A stretch of 51,576 nt of DNA. Source: Pseudomonas sp. GM80. GTDB lineage: Bacteria; Pseudomonadota; Gammaproteobacteria; Pseudomonadales; Pseudomonadaceae. Positions 8,353-19,198 of this stretch are shown here, piece after piece. The DNA is taken from contig NZ_AKJD01000048.1 of the NCBI RefSeq assembly GCF_000282515.1, positions 1 to 51,576 on the forward strand, in the 5' to 3' direction. The stretch's first letter is position 1. Each line of letters opens with the position of its first letter. A program made the translations under genes and the position numbers. The notes under the pieces are model-generated. The model did no database searches. It saw only the letters and a program-made list of their open reading frames with translations, and was not told the origin of the DNA.

Positions 8353-9096
8353 ATGGTGTCGACTTCTCCCCGCCCCGTCCCCAGGCCACTGAATTTCTGG
8401 CTGTGCCTGGGAATTCCCGCCGTCGCGGCCATCGTGCTGGTGCTGCTTGAACTGACCGATCTGGACATGGATCTGGCCAGACTTTTCTACGACCCGGTCG
8501 CCGGGGATTTCATCGGACGGCACAGTTACTTCCTCGAAGACATCCTGCATGACCGCGCCAAACAGGTAGTGATCGCCTTCTCGGTGTTCGCCATCTGCGG
8601 TTTCGTCGGGGCGTTTTTCATTGAGCGACTGAAACCGTTCAAGCGCGAATTGGGCTGTCTGGTGTTGTCACTGGGGCTGGCGACTTCGTTTGTCACCCCG
8701 GTGAAAGCCGTGACCGCCGTGCAGTGTCCGTGGAGTCTTGAGCAGTTTGGCGGCCATGAGACTTATAGCAAGCTGATGGAACATCGTCCGCAGACCGATA
8801 AGCCTGGTCGTTGCTGGCCGGGGGGGCATGCGGCTACGGGGTTCACCTTGTTTGCGTTGTTTTTTGTGCTGCGTGACCGTCGTCCGCGCTTGGCTAAACA
8901 GGCGTTTATCTTTGCCTTTGCGCTGGGTTCGGTGTTTTCGATCAGCCGAATGATGCAGGGCGCACACTTCTTTTCGCACAACGTGTGGACGGCGATTTTC
9001 TGTTGGCTGATTTGTCTGGGGTCGTATTACTGGGTGCTGTATCGCCCGGCGGTGAAGGCTGAGGCTGTCGTCAGAGCACAACCCGTCCGCGCCTGA
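8353..9096 (+). CDS. PAP2-family membrane phosphatase
   Basis: Integral membrane phosphatase of the PAP2 superfamily, likely acting on lipid phosphates or pyrophosphates at the periplasmic face. The 247-residue protein has several hydrophobic helices and the family signature in order: Lys-Pro-Gly-Arg (KPGRCWPGGHA, a PGGH version of the PSGH motif) and SRMMQGAHFFSHNVW, with the catalytic His. The start at 8353 follows AAGGA; a TTG two codons earlier is less likely. It is transcribed away from colR with a ColR-box-like site in the promoter, which suggests a role in lipid A or phospholipid remodelling under envelope stress. Lipid A 1-phosphatase, undecaprenyl-pyrophosphatase and PgpB-like functions cannot be separated. 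Confidence 0.87.
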   Translation: MVSTSPRPVPRPLNFWLCLGIPAVAAIVLVLLELTDLDMDLARLFYDPVAGDFIGRHSYFLEDILHDRAKQVVIAFSVFAICGFVGAFFIERLKPFKRELGCLVLSLGLATSFVTPVKAVTAVQCPWSLEQFGGHETYSKLMEHRPQTDKPGRCWPGGHAATGFTLFALFFVLRDRRPRLAKQAFIFAFALGSVFSISRMMQGAHFFSHNVWTAIFCWLICLGSYYWVLYRPAVKAEAVVRAQPVRA

Positions 9097-9101
9097 TCTG
9101 A

Positions 9102-9201
9102 CGCCATCGCTGGCAAGCCAGCTCCCACAGAGTCCAAGGTGAAATACATATTGTGTGAACCTTACAAATCCCTGTGGGAGCTGGCTTGCCAGCGATGGTC
9201 G
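9102..9201. repeat. REP family B inverted pair
   Basis: Inverted copies of CATCGCTGGCAAGCCAGCTC and its complement, separated by about 40 bp of AT-rich sequence. It lies just after the PAP2 gene. A further partial copy is cut by the window end near 51560. The sequence differs from the family A and C repeats. Confidence 0.88.
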
Positions 9202-9236
9202 CACCTCGGTCTGAAGCCACACCAAATCGAAGGCAA

Positions 9237-9273
9237 TAAAAAACCCCGCTGACTCGCGTCAGCGGGGTTTTGC
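9237..9273 (-). terminator. groEL terminator
   Basis: A 12-bp GC-rich stem (AAACCCCGCTGA with its complement) and short loop, followed on the minus strand by a TTTTTTATT tail. It lies 20 bp after the groEL stop and may also stop the PAP2 transcript from the other side. Confidence 0.88.
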
Positions 9274-9293
9274 GTTACGGGGGTAAGGCTGGC

Positions 9294-10952
<1,659 letters not shown>

Positions 10953-10990
10953 TTAAATACTTTGTAGTAGCGGGAAAATGAACGGGGGTA

Positions 10991-11284
10991 TCAGCCTTCG
11001 ATAACAGCGAGGATTTCGTTCTCGCTCATTACCAGCAGGTCTTCGCCGTCGACTTTCACAGTGTTGCTGCCGGAGTAAGGACCGAACACAACCTTATCGC
11101 CTTCCTTAACGGACAGTGCGCGCACTTCGCCGTTTTCCAGAGCTTTGCCCGGGCCTACAGCGAGAATCACACCGTGGTTGGCTTTTTCAGCAGCCGAACC
11201 TGGCAGGACGATACCGCCAGCGGTTTTCTTTTCTTCTTCGCTGCGACGGATTACGACGCGGTCATGCAGAGGACGAAGCTTCAT
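10991..11284 (-). CDS. groES: Co-chaperonin GroES
   Basis: Seven-fold lid of the GroEL chamber. Its 97 residues begin [14 protein letters not shown]. The mobile loop ([19 protein letters not shown]) contains the Ile-Val-Leu that contacts GroEL. The ATG has GGAGAG upstream. It is the first gene of the groESL operon; fxsA lies further upstream on the same strand, as in enterobacteria, but behind its own terminator-like hairpin. Confidence 0.99.
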   Translation of the reverse strand: MKLRPLHDRVVIRRSEEEKKTAGGIVLPGSAAEKANHGVILAVGPGKALENGEVRALSVKEGDKVVFGPYSGSNTVKVDGEDLLVMSENEILAVIEG

Positions 11285-11427
11285 TGTCGATCTCTCCTAA
11301 TTGTGGTTTTCATCGGCCGGTGTATTCCCGGCGGGTTTAACAAATCCGGCCTGCGCCGGTTGCGGCTCGTCAAGCGAGTCGCGGAAGACTGACTGGCTCA
11401 AATGCCAGAAACCTTTCGGTGACCGAT

Positions 11428-11457
11428 ACATAAGGGCGCATAAGCTTATTACAAGGG
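11428..11457 (-). promoter_or_regulatory. groES: Sigma-32-type promoter of groESL
   Basis: Reading the minus strand, CCCTTGTAA is followed after 12 bp by CCCTTATGT. This resembles the heat-shock consensus (CTTGAA, 11-16 bp, CCCCATNT). It lies about 145 bp before groES, in the right orientation and in an otherwise gene-free stretch. Confidence 0.6.
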
Positions 11458-11510
11458 CGAGGCTAAAAAAATTTCACCGAGGCTCGTCATAAAAGCAGCC
11501 CACAAATGAA

Positions 11511-11532
11511 CACGGCACCCGAAGGTGCCGTG
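11511..11532 (-). terminator. fxsA terminator hairpin
   Basis: Perfect 9-bp stem CACGGCACC/GGTGCCGTG with a 4-nt loop, just after the fxsA stop, followed on the minus strand by a modest T-rich stretch. It probably ends the fxsA transcript before the groESL promoter. Confidence 0.6.
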
Positions 11533-11544
11533 TCGATATCGCCG

Positions 11545-12021
11545 TTACTTGATGTCGCGGTGTTCGAACTCGCCTTCGATTACATCACCCTCGCGGCCCA
11601 GAGGCTCGCGCGGCGCAGGACCGCCACGGGGTTGCAGGTCGTCGGCGAAGGCGCGTTGGCGCATGGCCTGGTCTTCGGCACGCTGGCGCATTTTGTTTGC
11701 CAGCAGGCGGCGGGTGAATGGCAGCAACATCACCAGACCGACCACGTCGCTGATGAAGCCCGGCAGGATCAACAGGCCACCGGCCAATGCCAGCATCAGG
11801 CCCTCAAGCATGGTTTGCGCGGGCAGTTCGCCGCGATTCAGGCTTTCACGGGCACGCAGTGCCGTGGCCAGACCGGCGACGCGCAGCACGAACACGCCGA
11901 ACATCGAGCCGACAATGATCAGCAGCAGGGCCGGGAAAAACCCGATAGACCCTGCCACTTTGACGAATACGAACAGCTCCAGCACCGGAAACAGCAGAAA
12001 GAGCAACAGAAAAGGGCGCAT
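11545..12021 (-). CDS. fxsA: FxsA family membrane protein
   Basis: Small inner-membrane protein of the FxsA (phage T7 exclusion suppressor) family. The 158 residues include hydrophobic helices at about 2-18, 24-45 and 70-98 and the family start MRPFLLLFLLFPVLELFVF. The C-terminal 50 residues are charged and soluble. The ATG at 12021 with GAGG upstream is chosen over a TTG one codon earlier. Its cellular role is unknown in the family beyond phage-exclusion effects when overexpressed. Adjacency to groESL is conserved with enterobacteria. Confidence 0.9.
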   Translation of the reverse strand: MRPFLLLFLLFPVLELFVFVKVAGSIGFFPALLLIIVGSMFGVFVLRVAGLATALRARESLNRGELPAQTMLEGLMLALAGGLLILPGFISDVVGLVMLLPFTRRLLANKMRQRAEDQAMRQRAFADDLQPRGGPAPREPLGREGDVIEGEFEHRDIK

Positions 12022-12086
12022 CAAAGTTTCCTCAACGCAAGAAATGCCTTGCAGTAAGCATTAGATGACGTCGCTCTTTCGTGAAT

Positions 12087-12818
12087 TCAAGCTTCGGCCG
12101 TCGCATTTTTTGGCCAGACCTCAGCGTGAGCCAGAGAAACCAAGGCTTCGCGCACTTGTGTCGGCGTATTACAAGGCGTTGGGAACGGCAGCCAATGCAG
12201 CGCCTGACCGATACGCAGGTGCATGCCTTCGGTGTCGATCCCGGCCAGTTGCGCCGGCACGGTTTTCGGCAGACCGGCAAGATCGACGTAGTGCGCGATG
12301 GCTTTGGCGTGGTCGCTGTTCATGTGCTCGACCATGCTGATCTCAGCCTTGCCGGCGAACGGGTTGGCCAGGGTCAGTTGATCGACCCAGTGAATCGCGC
12401 CGAACCCGCCGATGTAACGATGGCGCACCGGGGTCAGCACCCAGAAATCGAAGTCGTGAGCTTTATGGTAGTTCTGCGAATCCGGGAAGTAGCGGTAGTA
12501 GCGCTCGGCAGCCGCTTCGATGGCCGCGGCGTCTTCGAGCTTTTGCGCTTCGGCGAGATAGGTCAGGCGACCAACGGCTTGCACGTCGTCGGCTTCACGC
12601 TCACCCACCAACAGCGAGCATTTCGGATCTTTCTGCAGGTTGTGGGTGTGCTGGGCGATGCGGCTGATCAGGATCAGCGGGCGGCCCTGCTCGTCCAGGC
12701 AGTACGGCACCACGGAGCCAAAGGGAAAACCGGGCATCGATTTGGAGTGAGTCGACAGCACTCCGCGGTATTCCTTGAGAAGCAATTCTCGGGCATTCTT
12801 CGCCACTTCAACGCTCAA
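12087..12818 (-). CDS. HugZ-family heme-utilisation-like protein
   Basis: A 243-residue cytoplasmic protein with an N-terminal split-barrel FMN-binding-like domain of the pyridoxamine-phosphate-oxidase fold ([20 protein letters not shown], then [15 protein letters not shown]) and a C-terminal DUF2470-like domain ([18 protein letters not shown]). This two-domain layout is that of HugZ/HutZ proteins, some of which degrade heme. Pseudomonas usually has dedicated heme oxygenases as well, so heme degradation by this gene is not established. It stands alone, with no iron-regulated box recognised upstream. Confidence 0.8.
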   Translation of the reverse strand: MSVEVAKNARELLLKEYRGVLSTHSKSMPGFPFGSVVPYCLDEQGRPLILISRIAQHTHNLQKDPKCSLLVGEREADDVQAVGRLTYLAEAQKLEDAAAIEAAAERYYRYFPDSQNYHKAHDFDFWVLTPVRHRYIGGFGAIHWVDQLTLANPFAGKAEISMVEHMNSDHAKAIAHYVDLAGLPKTVPAQLAGIDTEGMHLRIGQALHWLPFPTPCNTPTQVREALVSLAHAEVWPKNATAEA

Positions 12819-12982
12819 TTTATGACTCCTTAAATAGAATCCGTCGAAAAAACGGACGGGCGCCGGGGATCAAGTCCCAGTCACGCCATCGGGCAATTCT
12901 CATGTGCAGTCGCGCCCAGGCCGGTGCAGATCGGGAGTCGCTGACAATAAAAACTAATCAGACCTGCTATCGGGGCATGCGA

Positions 12983-13741
12983 ATGCAACTCAACGACAAA
13001 GTAATCATTATCACTGGCGGTTGCCAGGGTTTGGGCCGCTCAATGGCCGAGTATTTCGCTGGCAAAGGCGCGAAACTCGCGCTGGTCGACCTCAATCAGG
13101 AAAAACTCGACGACGCGGTGGCCGCTTGCAAGGCCAAGGGCGTCGAGGCACGCAGCTACCTGTGCAACGTCGCCAATGAAGAACAGGTCGAGCACATGGT
13201 CGCTCAGGTTGCCGCCGATTTCGGTGCGATTCACGGCCTGATCAACAACGCGGGGATCCTCCGTGATGGCCTGCTGTTGAAGGTCAAGGACGGCGAGATG
13301 ACCAAGATGAGCCTGGCACAGTGGCAGGCGGTGATCGACGTCAACCTGACCGGCGTGTTCCTCTGCACCCGTGAGGTGGCGGCGAAAATGGTCGAGCTGA
13401 AGAACACTGGCGCGATCATCAACATTTCGTCGATTTCGCGGGCCGGCAACGTTGGCCAGACCAACTATTCGGCGGCCAAGGCTGGCGTTGCTGCGGCGAC
13501 GGTGACCTGGGCTAAAGAGCTGGCGCGTTACGGGATTCGCGTGGCGGGGATTGCGCCGGGCTTCATCGAAACCGAGATGACCTTGGGCATGAAGCCGGAA
13601 GCGCTGGAGAAGATGACCTCGGGGATTCCGCTCAAGCGCATGGGCAAGCCGGAAGAGATTGCGCATTCGGCGGCGTATATCTTCGAGAACGACTATTACA
13701 CCGGCCGGATTCTGGAGATGGATGGCGGCTTGCGTATCTGA
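12983..13741 (+). CDS. Short-chain dehydrogenase/reductase (FabG-like)
   Basis: NAD(P)-dependent oxidoreductase of the classical SDR family, 252 residues. It has the cofactor glycine motif TGGCQGLG (11-18), NNAG at 88-91, a catalytic Ser near 150, Tyr162 and Lys166 in NYSAAKAG, and a C-terminal DGGLRI end. GGGG lies 7 nt before the ATG at 13-bp-window position 12983, which fits better than the ATG 6 nt earlier that sits right on top of it. It is a single gene, closed by a REP pair. Sequence resembles 3-oxoacyl-ACP reductase, but many SDRs do, so the substrate is unknown. Confidence 0.9.
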   Translation: MQLNDKVIIITGGCQGLGRSMAEYFAGKGAKLALVDLNQEKLDDAVAACKAKGVEARSYLCNVANEEQVEHMVAQVAADFGAIHGLINNAGILRDGLLLKVKDGEMTKMSLAQWQAVIDVNLTGVFLCTREVAAKMVELKNTGAIINISSISRAGNVGQTNYSAAKAGVAAATVTWAKELARYGIRVAGIAPGFIETEMTLGMKPEALEKMTSGIPLKRMGKPEEIAHSAAYIFENDYYTGRILEMDGGLRI

Positions 13742-13746
13742 AGCAA

Positions 13747-13825
13747 GATCAAAAGATCGCAGCCTGCGGCAGCTCCTACATGGGATTTCTGTAGGAGCTG
13801 CCGCAGGCTGCGATCTTTTTCGATC
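13747..13825. repeat. REP family A inverted pair between convergent genes
   Basis: Nearly perfect long inverted repeat carrying the family A core, with a 9-bp loop. It fills the whole gap between the SDR stop and the convergent apbC stop, and its right end overlaps the apbC stop codon. With no other terminator visible it may stop both transcripts. Confidence 0.9.
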
Positions 13826-14918
13826 AATCGTCGCTGATGGTGATGTTCGGCATCGCCGGCGTTGCCGCTTCCTGCAACACGATCCGCGCGCCGACGTGGC
13901 GGGCCAGTTCCTGATAGACCATGGCAATCTGGCTGTCCGGCTCGGCGATCACCGTAGGCTTGCCGCCATCGGCCTGCTCGCGGATCAGCATCGACAACGG
14001 CAGCGAGGCCAGCAGTTCGACACCGTACTGGGTCGCCAGCTTCTCGCCCCCACCCTCACCGAACAGATGCTCGGCATGCCCGCAGTTCGAGCAGATATGC
14101 ACGGCCATGTTTTCCACCACGCCCAGCACTGGAATGTTGACCTTGCGGAACATTTCCACGCCTTTGCGCGCGTCGAGCAGGGCCAGATCCTGTGGAGTGG
14201 TGACGATCACAGCGCCCGCCACCGGGACTTTCTGCGCCAGGGTCAGCTGGATATCGCCGGTGCCTGGCGGCATGTCGATGACCAGATAATCCAGGTCGCC
14301 CCACGCGGTTTGCGTGACCAGTTGCAGCAACGCGCCGGAAACCATCGGGCCGCGCCAGACCATCGGCGTGTTGTCGTCAGTCAGGAACGCCATCGACATC
14401 ACTTCGACACCATGCGCCTTGAGCGGCACAAACCACTTCTGATCCTTGACCTCAGGGCGGGTGCGTTCGGGGATACCGAACATGATGCCTTGGCTCGGGC
14501 CGTAGATATCGGCGTCGAGAATGCCGACCTTGGCGCCTTCACGGGCCAGCGCCAGGGCGAGGTTGGCGGCGGTGGTCGACTTGCCCACACCGCCCTTGCC
14601 CGAGGCCACGGCAACCACGTTCTTGACGTTGGCCAGCCCCGGGATCTGCGCCTGGGCCTTGTGCGCGGCGATCACGCTGTTGACTTCAACCTTGGCGATC
14701 ACCACGCCGTCGAGGTTTTCGATGGCCAGTTGCAGCAATTGCGCCCAGCCACTCTTGAACAGACCGGCGGCGTAACCGATTTCCAGCTGCACATTGACGC
14801 GATCACCGACGATTTCGATGTTCTTCACGCATCCGGCGCTGACCGGGTCCTGGTTCAGGTAAGGGTCGGTGTATTGGCTGAGGACGGCTTCCACCGCTGC
14901 GCGAGTGACGGCGCTCAT
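13824..14918 (-). CDS. apbC: Iron-sulfur cluster carrier protein ApbC (Mrp/NBP35)
   Basis: Cytosolic P-loop NTPase that binds and delivers Fe-S clusters to apoproteins. The 364 residues have an N-terminal MIP18-like domain (about 1-85), the deviant Walker A SGKGGVGKST (106-115), switch/Walker B IDMPPGTGD, and the cluster-binding CxxC pair Cys276 and Cys279 (ICSNCG). The ATG at 14918 has GGAG upstream; an in-frame extension to 15008 has no family match. It is divergent from metG, as in other pseudomonads. Confidence 0.95.
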   Translation of the reverse strand: MSAVTRAAVEAVLSQYTDPYLNQDPVSAGCVKNIEIVGDRVNVQLEIGYAAGLFKSGWAQLLQLAIENLDGVVIAKVEVNSVIAAHKAQAQIPGLANVKNVVAVASGKGGVGKSTTAANLALALAREGAKVGILDADIYGPSQGIMFGIPERTRPEVKDQKWFVPLKAHGVEVMSMAFLTDDNTPMVWRGPMVSGALLQLVTQTAWGDLDYLVIDMPPGTGDIQLTLAQKVPVAGAVIVTTPQDLALLDARKGVEMFRKVNIPVLGVVENMAVHICSNCGHAEHLFGEGGGEKLATQYGVELLASLPLSMLIREQADGGKPTVIAEPDSQIAMVYQELARHVGARIVLQEAATPAMPNITISDD

Positions 14919-15028
14919 GGGCAACTCCGATAACAAGACTGGGAAAAGATGGCGGGTATCGTACCGTGCTGATTCATTTGAGTTCAGGAGATTTATAGCC
15001 AAACACACTCAGTTGAGCTGGAAAACCA

Positions 15029-15163
15029 TTGTGGTGAGGGGATTTATCCCCGACCGGCTGCGCAGCAGTCGTGTAATCATTGAACACGGTATGCCTGATT
15101 TACCGAGTTGTCTGGTTTTGGGGTGGCTTCGCCACCCATCGGGGATAAATCCCCTCGCCACAA
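15029..15163. repeat. REP family C inverted pair in the apbC-metG gap
   Basis: Inverted ends carrying GAGGGGATTTATCCCCGA and its complement flank about 50 bp of middle sequence. It lies in the 339-bp divergent gap between apbC and metG; apart from this repeat I see no other element there. The left copy has GTGGTGAGG in place of the usual GTGGCGAGG. Confidence 0.88.
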
Positions 15164-15257
15164 ATGCACTCAAAGTACCCAGCGGCGCAGGGGTGAAAAA
15201 TATGCGCCAGCGCTTTATAGTGGCCGACCTCCGTTTCATCAAGTAGCGAAGCCCCAC

Positions 15258-17309
15258 ATGTCCGAACCACGCAAGATCCTCGTCACCAGCGCCCTGCCCT
15301 ACGCCAACGGTTCGATTCACCTTGGCCATATGCTGGAATATATCCAGACCGATATGTGGGTGCGCTTCCAGAAGCATCGCGGCAATCAATGCATCTATGT
15401 CTGCGCCGACGACGCCCACGGTTCGGCGATCATGCTGCGTGCGGAAAAGGAAGGCATCACCCCGGAACAACTGATCGCCAACGTGCAGGCTGAACACAGC
15501 GCCGACTTTGCCGAGTTCCTGGTTGATTTCGACAACTTCCATTCCACTCACGCCGAAGAAAACCGTGAGCTGTCGAGCCAGATCTACATCAAGCTGCGTG
15601 ACGCCGGGCACATCGCCCAACGCTCGATTACCCAGTATTTCGACCCGGAAAAGAAAATGTTCCTGGCCGACCGCTTCATCAAGGGCACCTGCCCGAAATG
15701 CGGCACTGAGGACCAGTACGGCGACAACTGCGAAAAATGCGGCGCGACCTACGCCCCGACTGATCTGAAGGATCCGAAGTCGGCGATCTCTGGCGCCACC
15801 CCGGTGCTCAAGGATTCCCAGCACTTCTTCTTCAAACTGCCGGACTTCCAGGAAATGCTGCAAGCCTGGACCCGCAGCGGCACTCTGCAAGACGCCGTCG
15901 CCAACAAGATCGCCGAATGGCTGGACGCCGGCCTGCAACAGTGGGACATCTCCCGCGATGCGCCGTACTTCGGTTTCGAGATTCCGGGCGAGCCAGGCAA
16001 GTATTTCTACGTGTGGCTGGACGCGCCGATCGGCTACATGGCCAGCTTCAAGAATCTTTGCGACCGCACGCCGGATCTCGACTTCGACGCGTTCTGGGCC
16101 AAAGACTCCACCGCCGAGCTGTACCACTTCATCGGCAAGGACATCGTCAACTTCCACGCACTGTTCTGGCCAGCGATGCTCGAAGGCGCGGGCTACCGCA
16201 AGCCGACCGGCATCAACGTACACGGCTACCTGACCGTCAACGGCCAGAAGATGTCCAAGTCGCGTGGCACGTTCATCAAGGCCCGTACGTACCTCGATCA
16301 CCTGTCGCCGGAATACCTGCGCTATTACTACGCGGCCAAACTGGGCCGTGGCGTCGATGACCTTGACCTGAACCTCGAAGACTTCGTGCAGAAGGTCAAC
16401 TCCGACCTGGTCGGCAAAGTGGTCAACATCGCCAGCCGTTGCGCCGGTTTCATTCAGAAGGGCAACGGCGGCCTGCTGGTCGACAACAATGCCGCACCGG
16501 AGCTGACCGAGGCTTTCCTCGCCGCTGCGCCTGGCATTGCCGATGCCTACGAAGCCCGCGACTTCGCCCGCGCCATGCGTGAAACCATGGCCCTGGCCGA
16601 CCGCGCCAACGCCTGGATCGCCGACAAGGCCCCATGGTCGTTGAACAAGCAGGAAGGCAAGCAGGATGAAGTCCAGGCGATTTGCGCCACCGCCATCAAC
16701 CTGTTCCGCCAACTGGTGATCTTCCTCAAACCGGTGCTGCCACTGCTGGCCGCCGATGCCGAGGCGTTCCTCAACGTCGCCCCGCTGACCTGGAACGACC
16801 ACACCACCCTGCTGGCCAACCACCAGCTCAACGAATTCAAGCCGTTGATGACCCGCATCGACCCGGTAAAAGTGCAAGCCATGAGCGACGCCTCGAAAGA
16901 AGACCTGACCGCCAGCCAGACCGACACCGGAGCCGCTGCCCCGGCCGGCAATGGCGAACTGGCCAAGGATCCGCTGTCGGCGGAAATCGACTTCGATGCT
17001 TTCGCCGCGATCGACCTGCGCGTCGCGCTGATCGTCAAAGCCGAACACGTGGAAGGTGCCGACAAGCTGCTGCGCCTGACACTGGACATCGGTGACGAGC
17101 AACGCAACGTGTTCTCGGGGATCAAAAGCGCCTACCCGGATCCGTCCAAGCTCGATGGTCGTCTGACCATGATGATCGCCAACCTCAAGCCACGGAAAAT
17201 GAAGTTCGGTATCTCCGAAGGCATGGTGATGGCAGCCGGCCCTGGCGGTGAAGAGATCTACCTGCTGAGCCCGGACAGCGGCGCCAAGCCGGGTCAACGC
17301 ATCAAGTAA
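15258..17309 (+). CDS. metG: Methionyl-tRNA synthetase
   Basis: Charges tRNA-Met. It is 683 residues, with the class I signature HLGH at 21-24, the zinc-knuckle cysteines in [18 protein letters not shown], the KMSKS loop at 331-335, and a C-terminal tRNA-binding domain ([16 protein letters not shown] onward) that dimerises the enzyme. The start [18 protein letters not shown] at 15258 is the family start; the open frame extends upstream through the REP repeat without homology. A terminator follows. Length and domain order are normal. Confidence 0.98.
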   Translation: MSEPRKILVTSALPYANGSIHLGHMLEYIQTDMWVRFQKHRGNQCIYVCADDAHGSAIMLRAEKEGITPEQLIANVQAEHSADFAEFLVDFDNFHSTHAEENRELSSQIYIKLRDAGHIAQRSITQYFDPEKKMFLADRFIKGTCPKCGTEDQYGDNCEKCGATYAPTDLKDPKSAISGATPVLKDSQHFFFKLPDFQEMLQAWTRSGTLQDAVANKIAEWLDAGLQQWDISRDAPYFGFEIPGEPGKYFYVWLDAPIGYMASFKNLCDRTPDLDFDAFWAKDSTAELYHFIGKDIVNFHALFWPAMLEGAGYRKPTGINVHGYLTVNGQKMSKSRGTFIKARTYLDHLSPEYLRYYYAAKLGRGVDDLDLNLEDFVQKVNSDLVGKVVNIASRCAGFIQKGNGGLLVDNNAAPELTEAFLAAAPGIADAYEARDFARAMRETMALADRANAWIADKAPWSLNKQEGKQDEVQAICATAINLFRQLVIFLKPVLPLLAADAEAFLNVAPLTWNDHTTLLANHQLNEFKPLMTRIDPVKVQAMSDASKEDLTASQTDTGAAAPAGNGELAKDPLSAEIDFDAFAAIDLRVALIVKAEHVEGADKLLRLTLDIGDEQRNVFSGIKSAYPDPSKLDGRLTMMIANLKPRKMKFGISEGMVMAAGPGGEEIYLLSPDSGAKPGQRIK

Positions 17310-17326
17310 CACTTGGCAGTGAATCG

Positions 17327-17364
17327 ATCCCACAGGCGTGCCCGGCATGCCTGTGGGATTTTTC
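17327..17364 (+). terminator. metG terminator
   Basis: An 11-bp stem (ATCCCACAGGC with its complement) and a loop, ending in a TTTTT run, 18 bp after the metG stop and before the rnf operon. Confidence 0.85.
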
Positions 17365-17423
17365 ATATCTGGCCGGATAATGCCTAACCTTAAGAGACAG
17401 CCGCCCGTTTCGCTGGCAAAACC

Positions 17424-17993
17424 ATGACCGAACTTGTGCTTACGCTCATCAGTGCTGCGCTGCTCAACAACTTCGTGTTGCACTGGCCGCTGGGCGTCGA
17501 TCCGCTGTTGGCGGGAAGTCGCCGGCAGGTGCATGCGCTGGGGCTGGCGACGTTGTGTCTGATGTTGATCGTCGGCGTCATCGGTTACGCGATCTGGCAC
17601 TTTTTACTGGTGCCGCTGCAACTTGAGGCGCTGCGCCTGTTGGTGTTTCTGCCGTTGAGCGTCTTGTTGATCGCGCCGCTGTTGAAACTGTTGGCTCGCT
17701 GGCGGCCGAATTTGCCTTTCGAAGGGTTATGGCCGCTGTTGTTGGGCAATGCCGGCGTACTTGGACTGGCCTTGATCAATGTGCAAAACGATCAAGGCCT
17801 GCTCCACGCGACAGCGCTGAGCCTCGGCGCCGGCCTGGGTTTCTGGCTGGTGCTGAGCCTGTTCTGCGATTTGCGTGAGCGCACCGCCGACAACGACATT
17901 CCCCTGCCCTTTCGTGGCTTGCCGATCGACCTGATCGGCGCCGGATTGATCGCAGTGATTTTTCTCGGATTCAGTGGACTGATCAAAACATGA
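17424..17993 (+). CDS. rnfA: Rnf/Rsx complex subunit A, cysteine-less variant
   Basis: Integral membrane subunit of the Rnf electron-transport complex, 189 residues with six predicted helices. It begins [20 protein letters not shown] and ends [14 protein letters not shown]...GFSGLIKT, clearly RnfA/RsxA. The odd point is that both cysteines that bind the membrane [2Fe-2S] cluster in Rnf and Nqr are gone. Asp26 (LGVDP) replaces the LGLCP cysteine, and Ala110 (LLGNAGVLG) replaces the TTNCAVLG cysteine. The frame is intact. Its stop overlaps rnfB (ATGA). It is the first gene of the operon, 60 bp after the metG terminator. Confidence 0.9.
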   Translation: MTELVLTLISAALLNNFVLHWPLGVDPLLAGSRRQVHALGLATLCLMLIVGVIGYAIWHFLLVPLQLEALRLLVFLPLSVLLIAPLLKLLARWRPNLPFEGLWPLLLGNAGVLGLALINVQNDQGLLHATALSLGAGLGFWLVLSLFCDLRERTADNDIPLPFRGLPIDLIGAGLIAVIFLGFSGLIKT

Positions 17994-19198
17994 GTCTGAT
18001 TCAACGCATCGACGCCCTCCTGCCGCAGACCCAATGCGGCAAGTGTGGCCATCCCGGATGCAAACCGTACGCTGAAGGCATCGCCGACGGCGAGCCGATC
18101 AACAAGTGCCCGCCCGGTGGCGACGAAACCATCGCAGCGCTGGCTGAACTGTTGAAAGTGCCGGTGCTGGAGCTCGATATCAGTCGCGGTTCGGCGCCGC
18201 CGCAGGTCGCCTATATTCGCGAAGCCGAATGCATCGGCTGCACCAAGTGCATTCAGGCCTGCCCGATCGACGCCATCGTCGGCGCGGCGAAATTGATGCA
18301 CACGGTGATCATCGATGAGTGCACCGGTTGCGACCTGTGCGTCGCGCCGTGCCCCGTCGATTGCATTGAAATGCATCCTTTGCCCTTGAACACATTGCCG
18401 GTGGTCGGTGGCCTGGCCCTCAGCCTGGAAGATCAGCGCGCGCGAGCAGCCAAACGCGATCACGCGCGGCTGCGATTCGAACGACGCAATGACCGACTGC
18501 TGCGCGAAGAACAGCAAAAGCAGGCCGAGCGTGAAGCCCGCGCCAAACGCACTGCGCAGCCAGAAGCGACTACAAGCGATCCGGTGCAGGCAGCGCTGGA
18601 ACGCGTGCGTGCGCAAAAAGCCGCGACGGCCGATGCCGCCCTGAAGAAAGCCAAGATCGATGTGGCGATGAGTCGTGCGCAACTGCACAAATCATTGAAA
18701 GCCTTCGGCCATCCGCCGACCTTCGAGCAGCAGGCGCAACTGATCGTGCTCCAGCAACAGTTCGAAGCGGCCGAGCAGGCGCTGGCGAAACTCGAAAGCA
18801 TTGCGCCACCTGCCCCGACAGTGATCGCGCCGGCGAAAGATGCCGACCTCAAACGCGCAAAAATCCAGTTGGCCATGCGCCGTGCCGAATTGAAAAAAGC
18901 GCAAACCGCCGAAGCCGCTCCTGAACAGATCGCCGCACTGGAACAAGCACTGCGCGACGCTGAGCAGGCTTTGCACGACGCCGAAGCCACAAGCGATCAG
19001 CCTTTGCCTGACTTGGTTCGAGTAGAAAAACGCCCGATCGACAGCCAGCTTCGCCAGTTGAAAACCGAATTGGCCTACGCCCGCGCCGACCTCAACAAAC
19101 TCGAACGCCGCGCCGACACGCCGGGCGACATCCTCGACAAGGCCCGCGCCCGCCTGCAAAACGCCGAGCGCCAGGTGCAAGACCATGTCGCCCCTTGA
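17990..19198 (+). CDS. rnfB: RnfB Fe-S subunit fused to an RnfC-like tail, no membrane helix
   Basis: Electron-carrying subunit of the Rnf complex. At 402 residues it is about twice the usual length. Residues 3-44 match RnfB from the IDxxLPQ segment onward, with cluster cysteines 16, 19, 24 and 40; the usual N-terminal membrane helix (about 30 residues) is absent. A two-cluster ferredoxin domain follows (Cys81, 84, 87, 91 and 111, 114, 117, 121). The normal RnfB end (LNTLPV, about 134-139) is followed by about 255 residues of Ala/Lys/Glu/Arg-rich coiled coil. This tail starts [20 protein letters not shown] and contains [16 protein letters not shown], the style of RnfC C-terminal repeats. No rnfC exists in the operon. 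It overlaps rnfD by 14 nt. Confidence 0.9.
   Translation: MSLIQRIDALLPQTQCGKCGHPGCKPYAEGIADGEPINKCPPGGDETIAALAELLKVPVLELDISRGSAPPQVAYIREAECIGCTKCIQACPIDAIVGAAKLMHTVIIDECTGCDLCVAPCPVDCIEMHPLPLNTLPVVGGLALSLEDQRARAAKRDHARLRFERRNDRLLREEQQKQAEREARAKRTAQPEATTSDPVQAALERVRAQKAATADAALKKAKIDVAMSRAQLHKSLKAFGHPPTFEQQAQLIVLQQQFEAAEQALAKLESIAPPAPTVIAPAKDADLKRAKIQLAMRRAELKKAQTAEAAPEQIAALEQALRDAEQALHDAEATSDQPLPDLVRVEKRPIDSQLRQLKTELAYARADLNKLERRADTPGDILDKARARLQNAERQVQDHVAP

Noticed and set aside
15009..17600. 863-codon open frame antisense to metG
   Set aside because: It is a shadow of metG created by high third-position GC. It also runs through a REP element and into rnfA, with no family resemblance.
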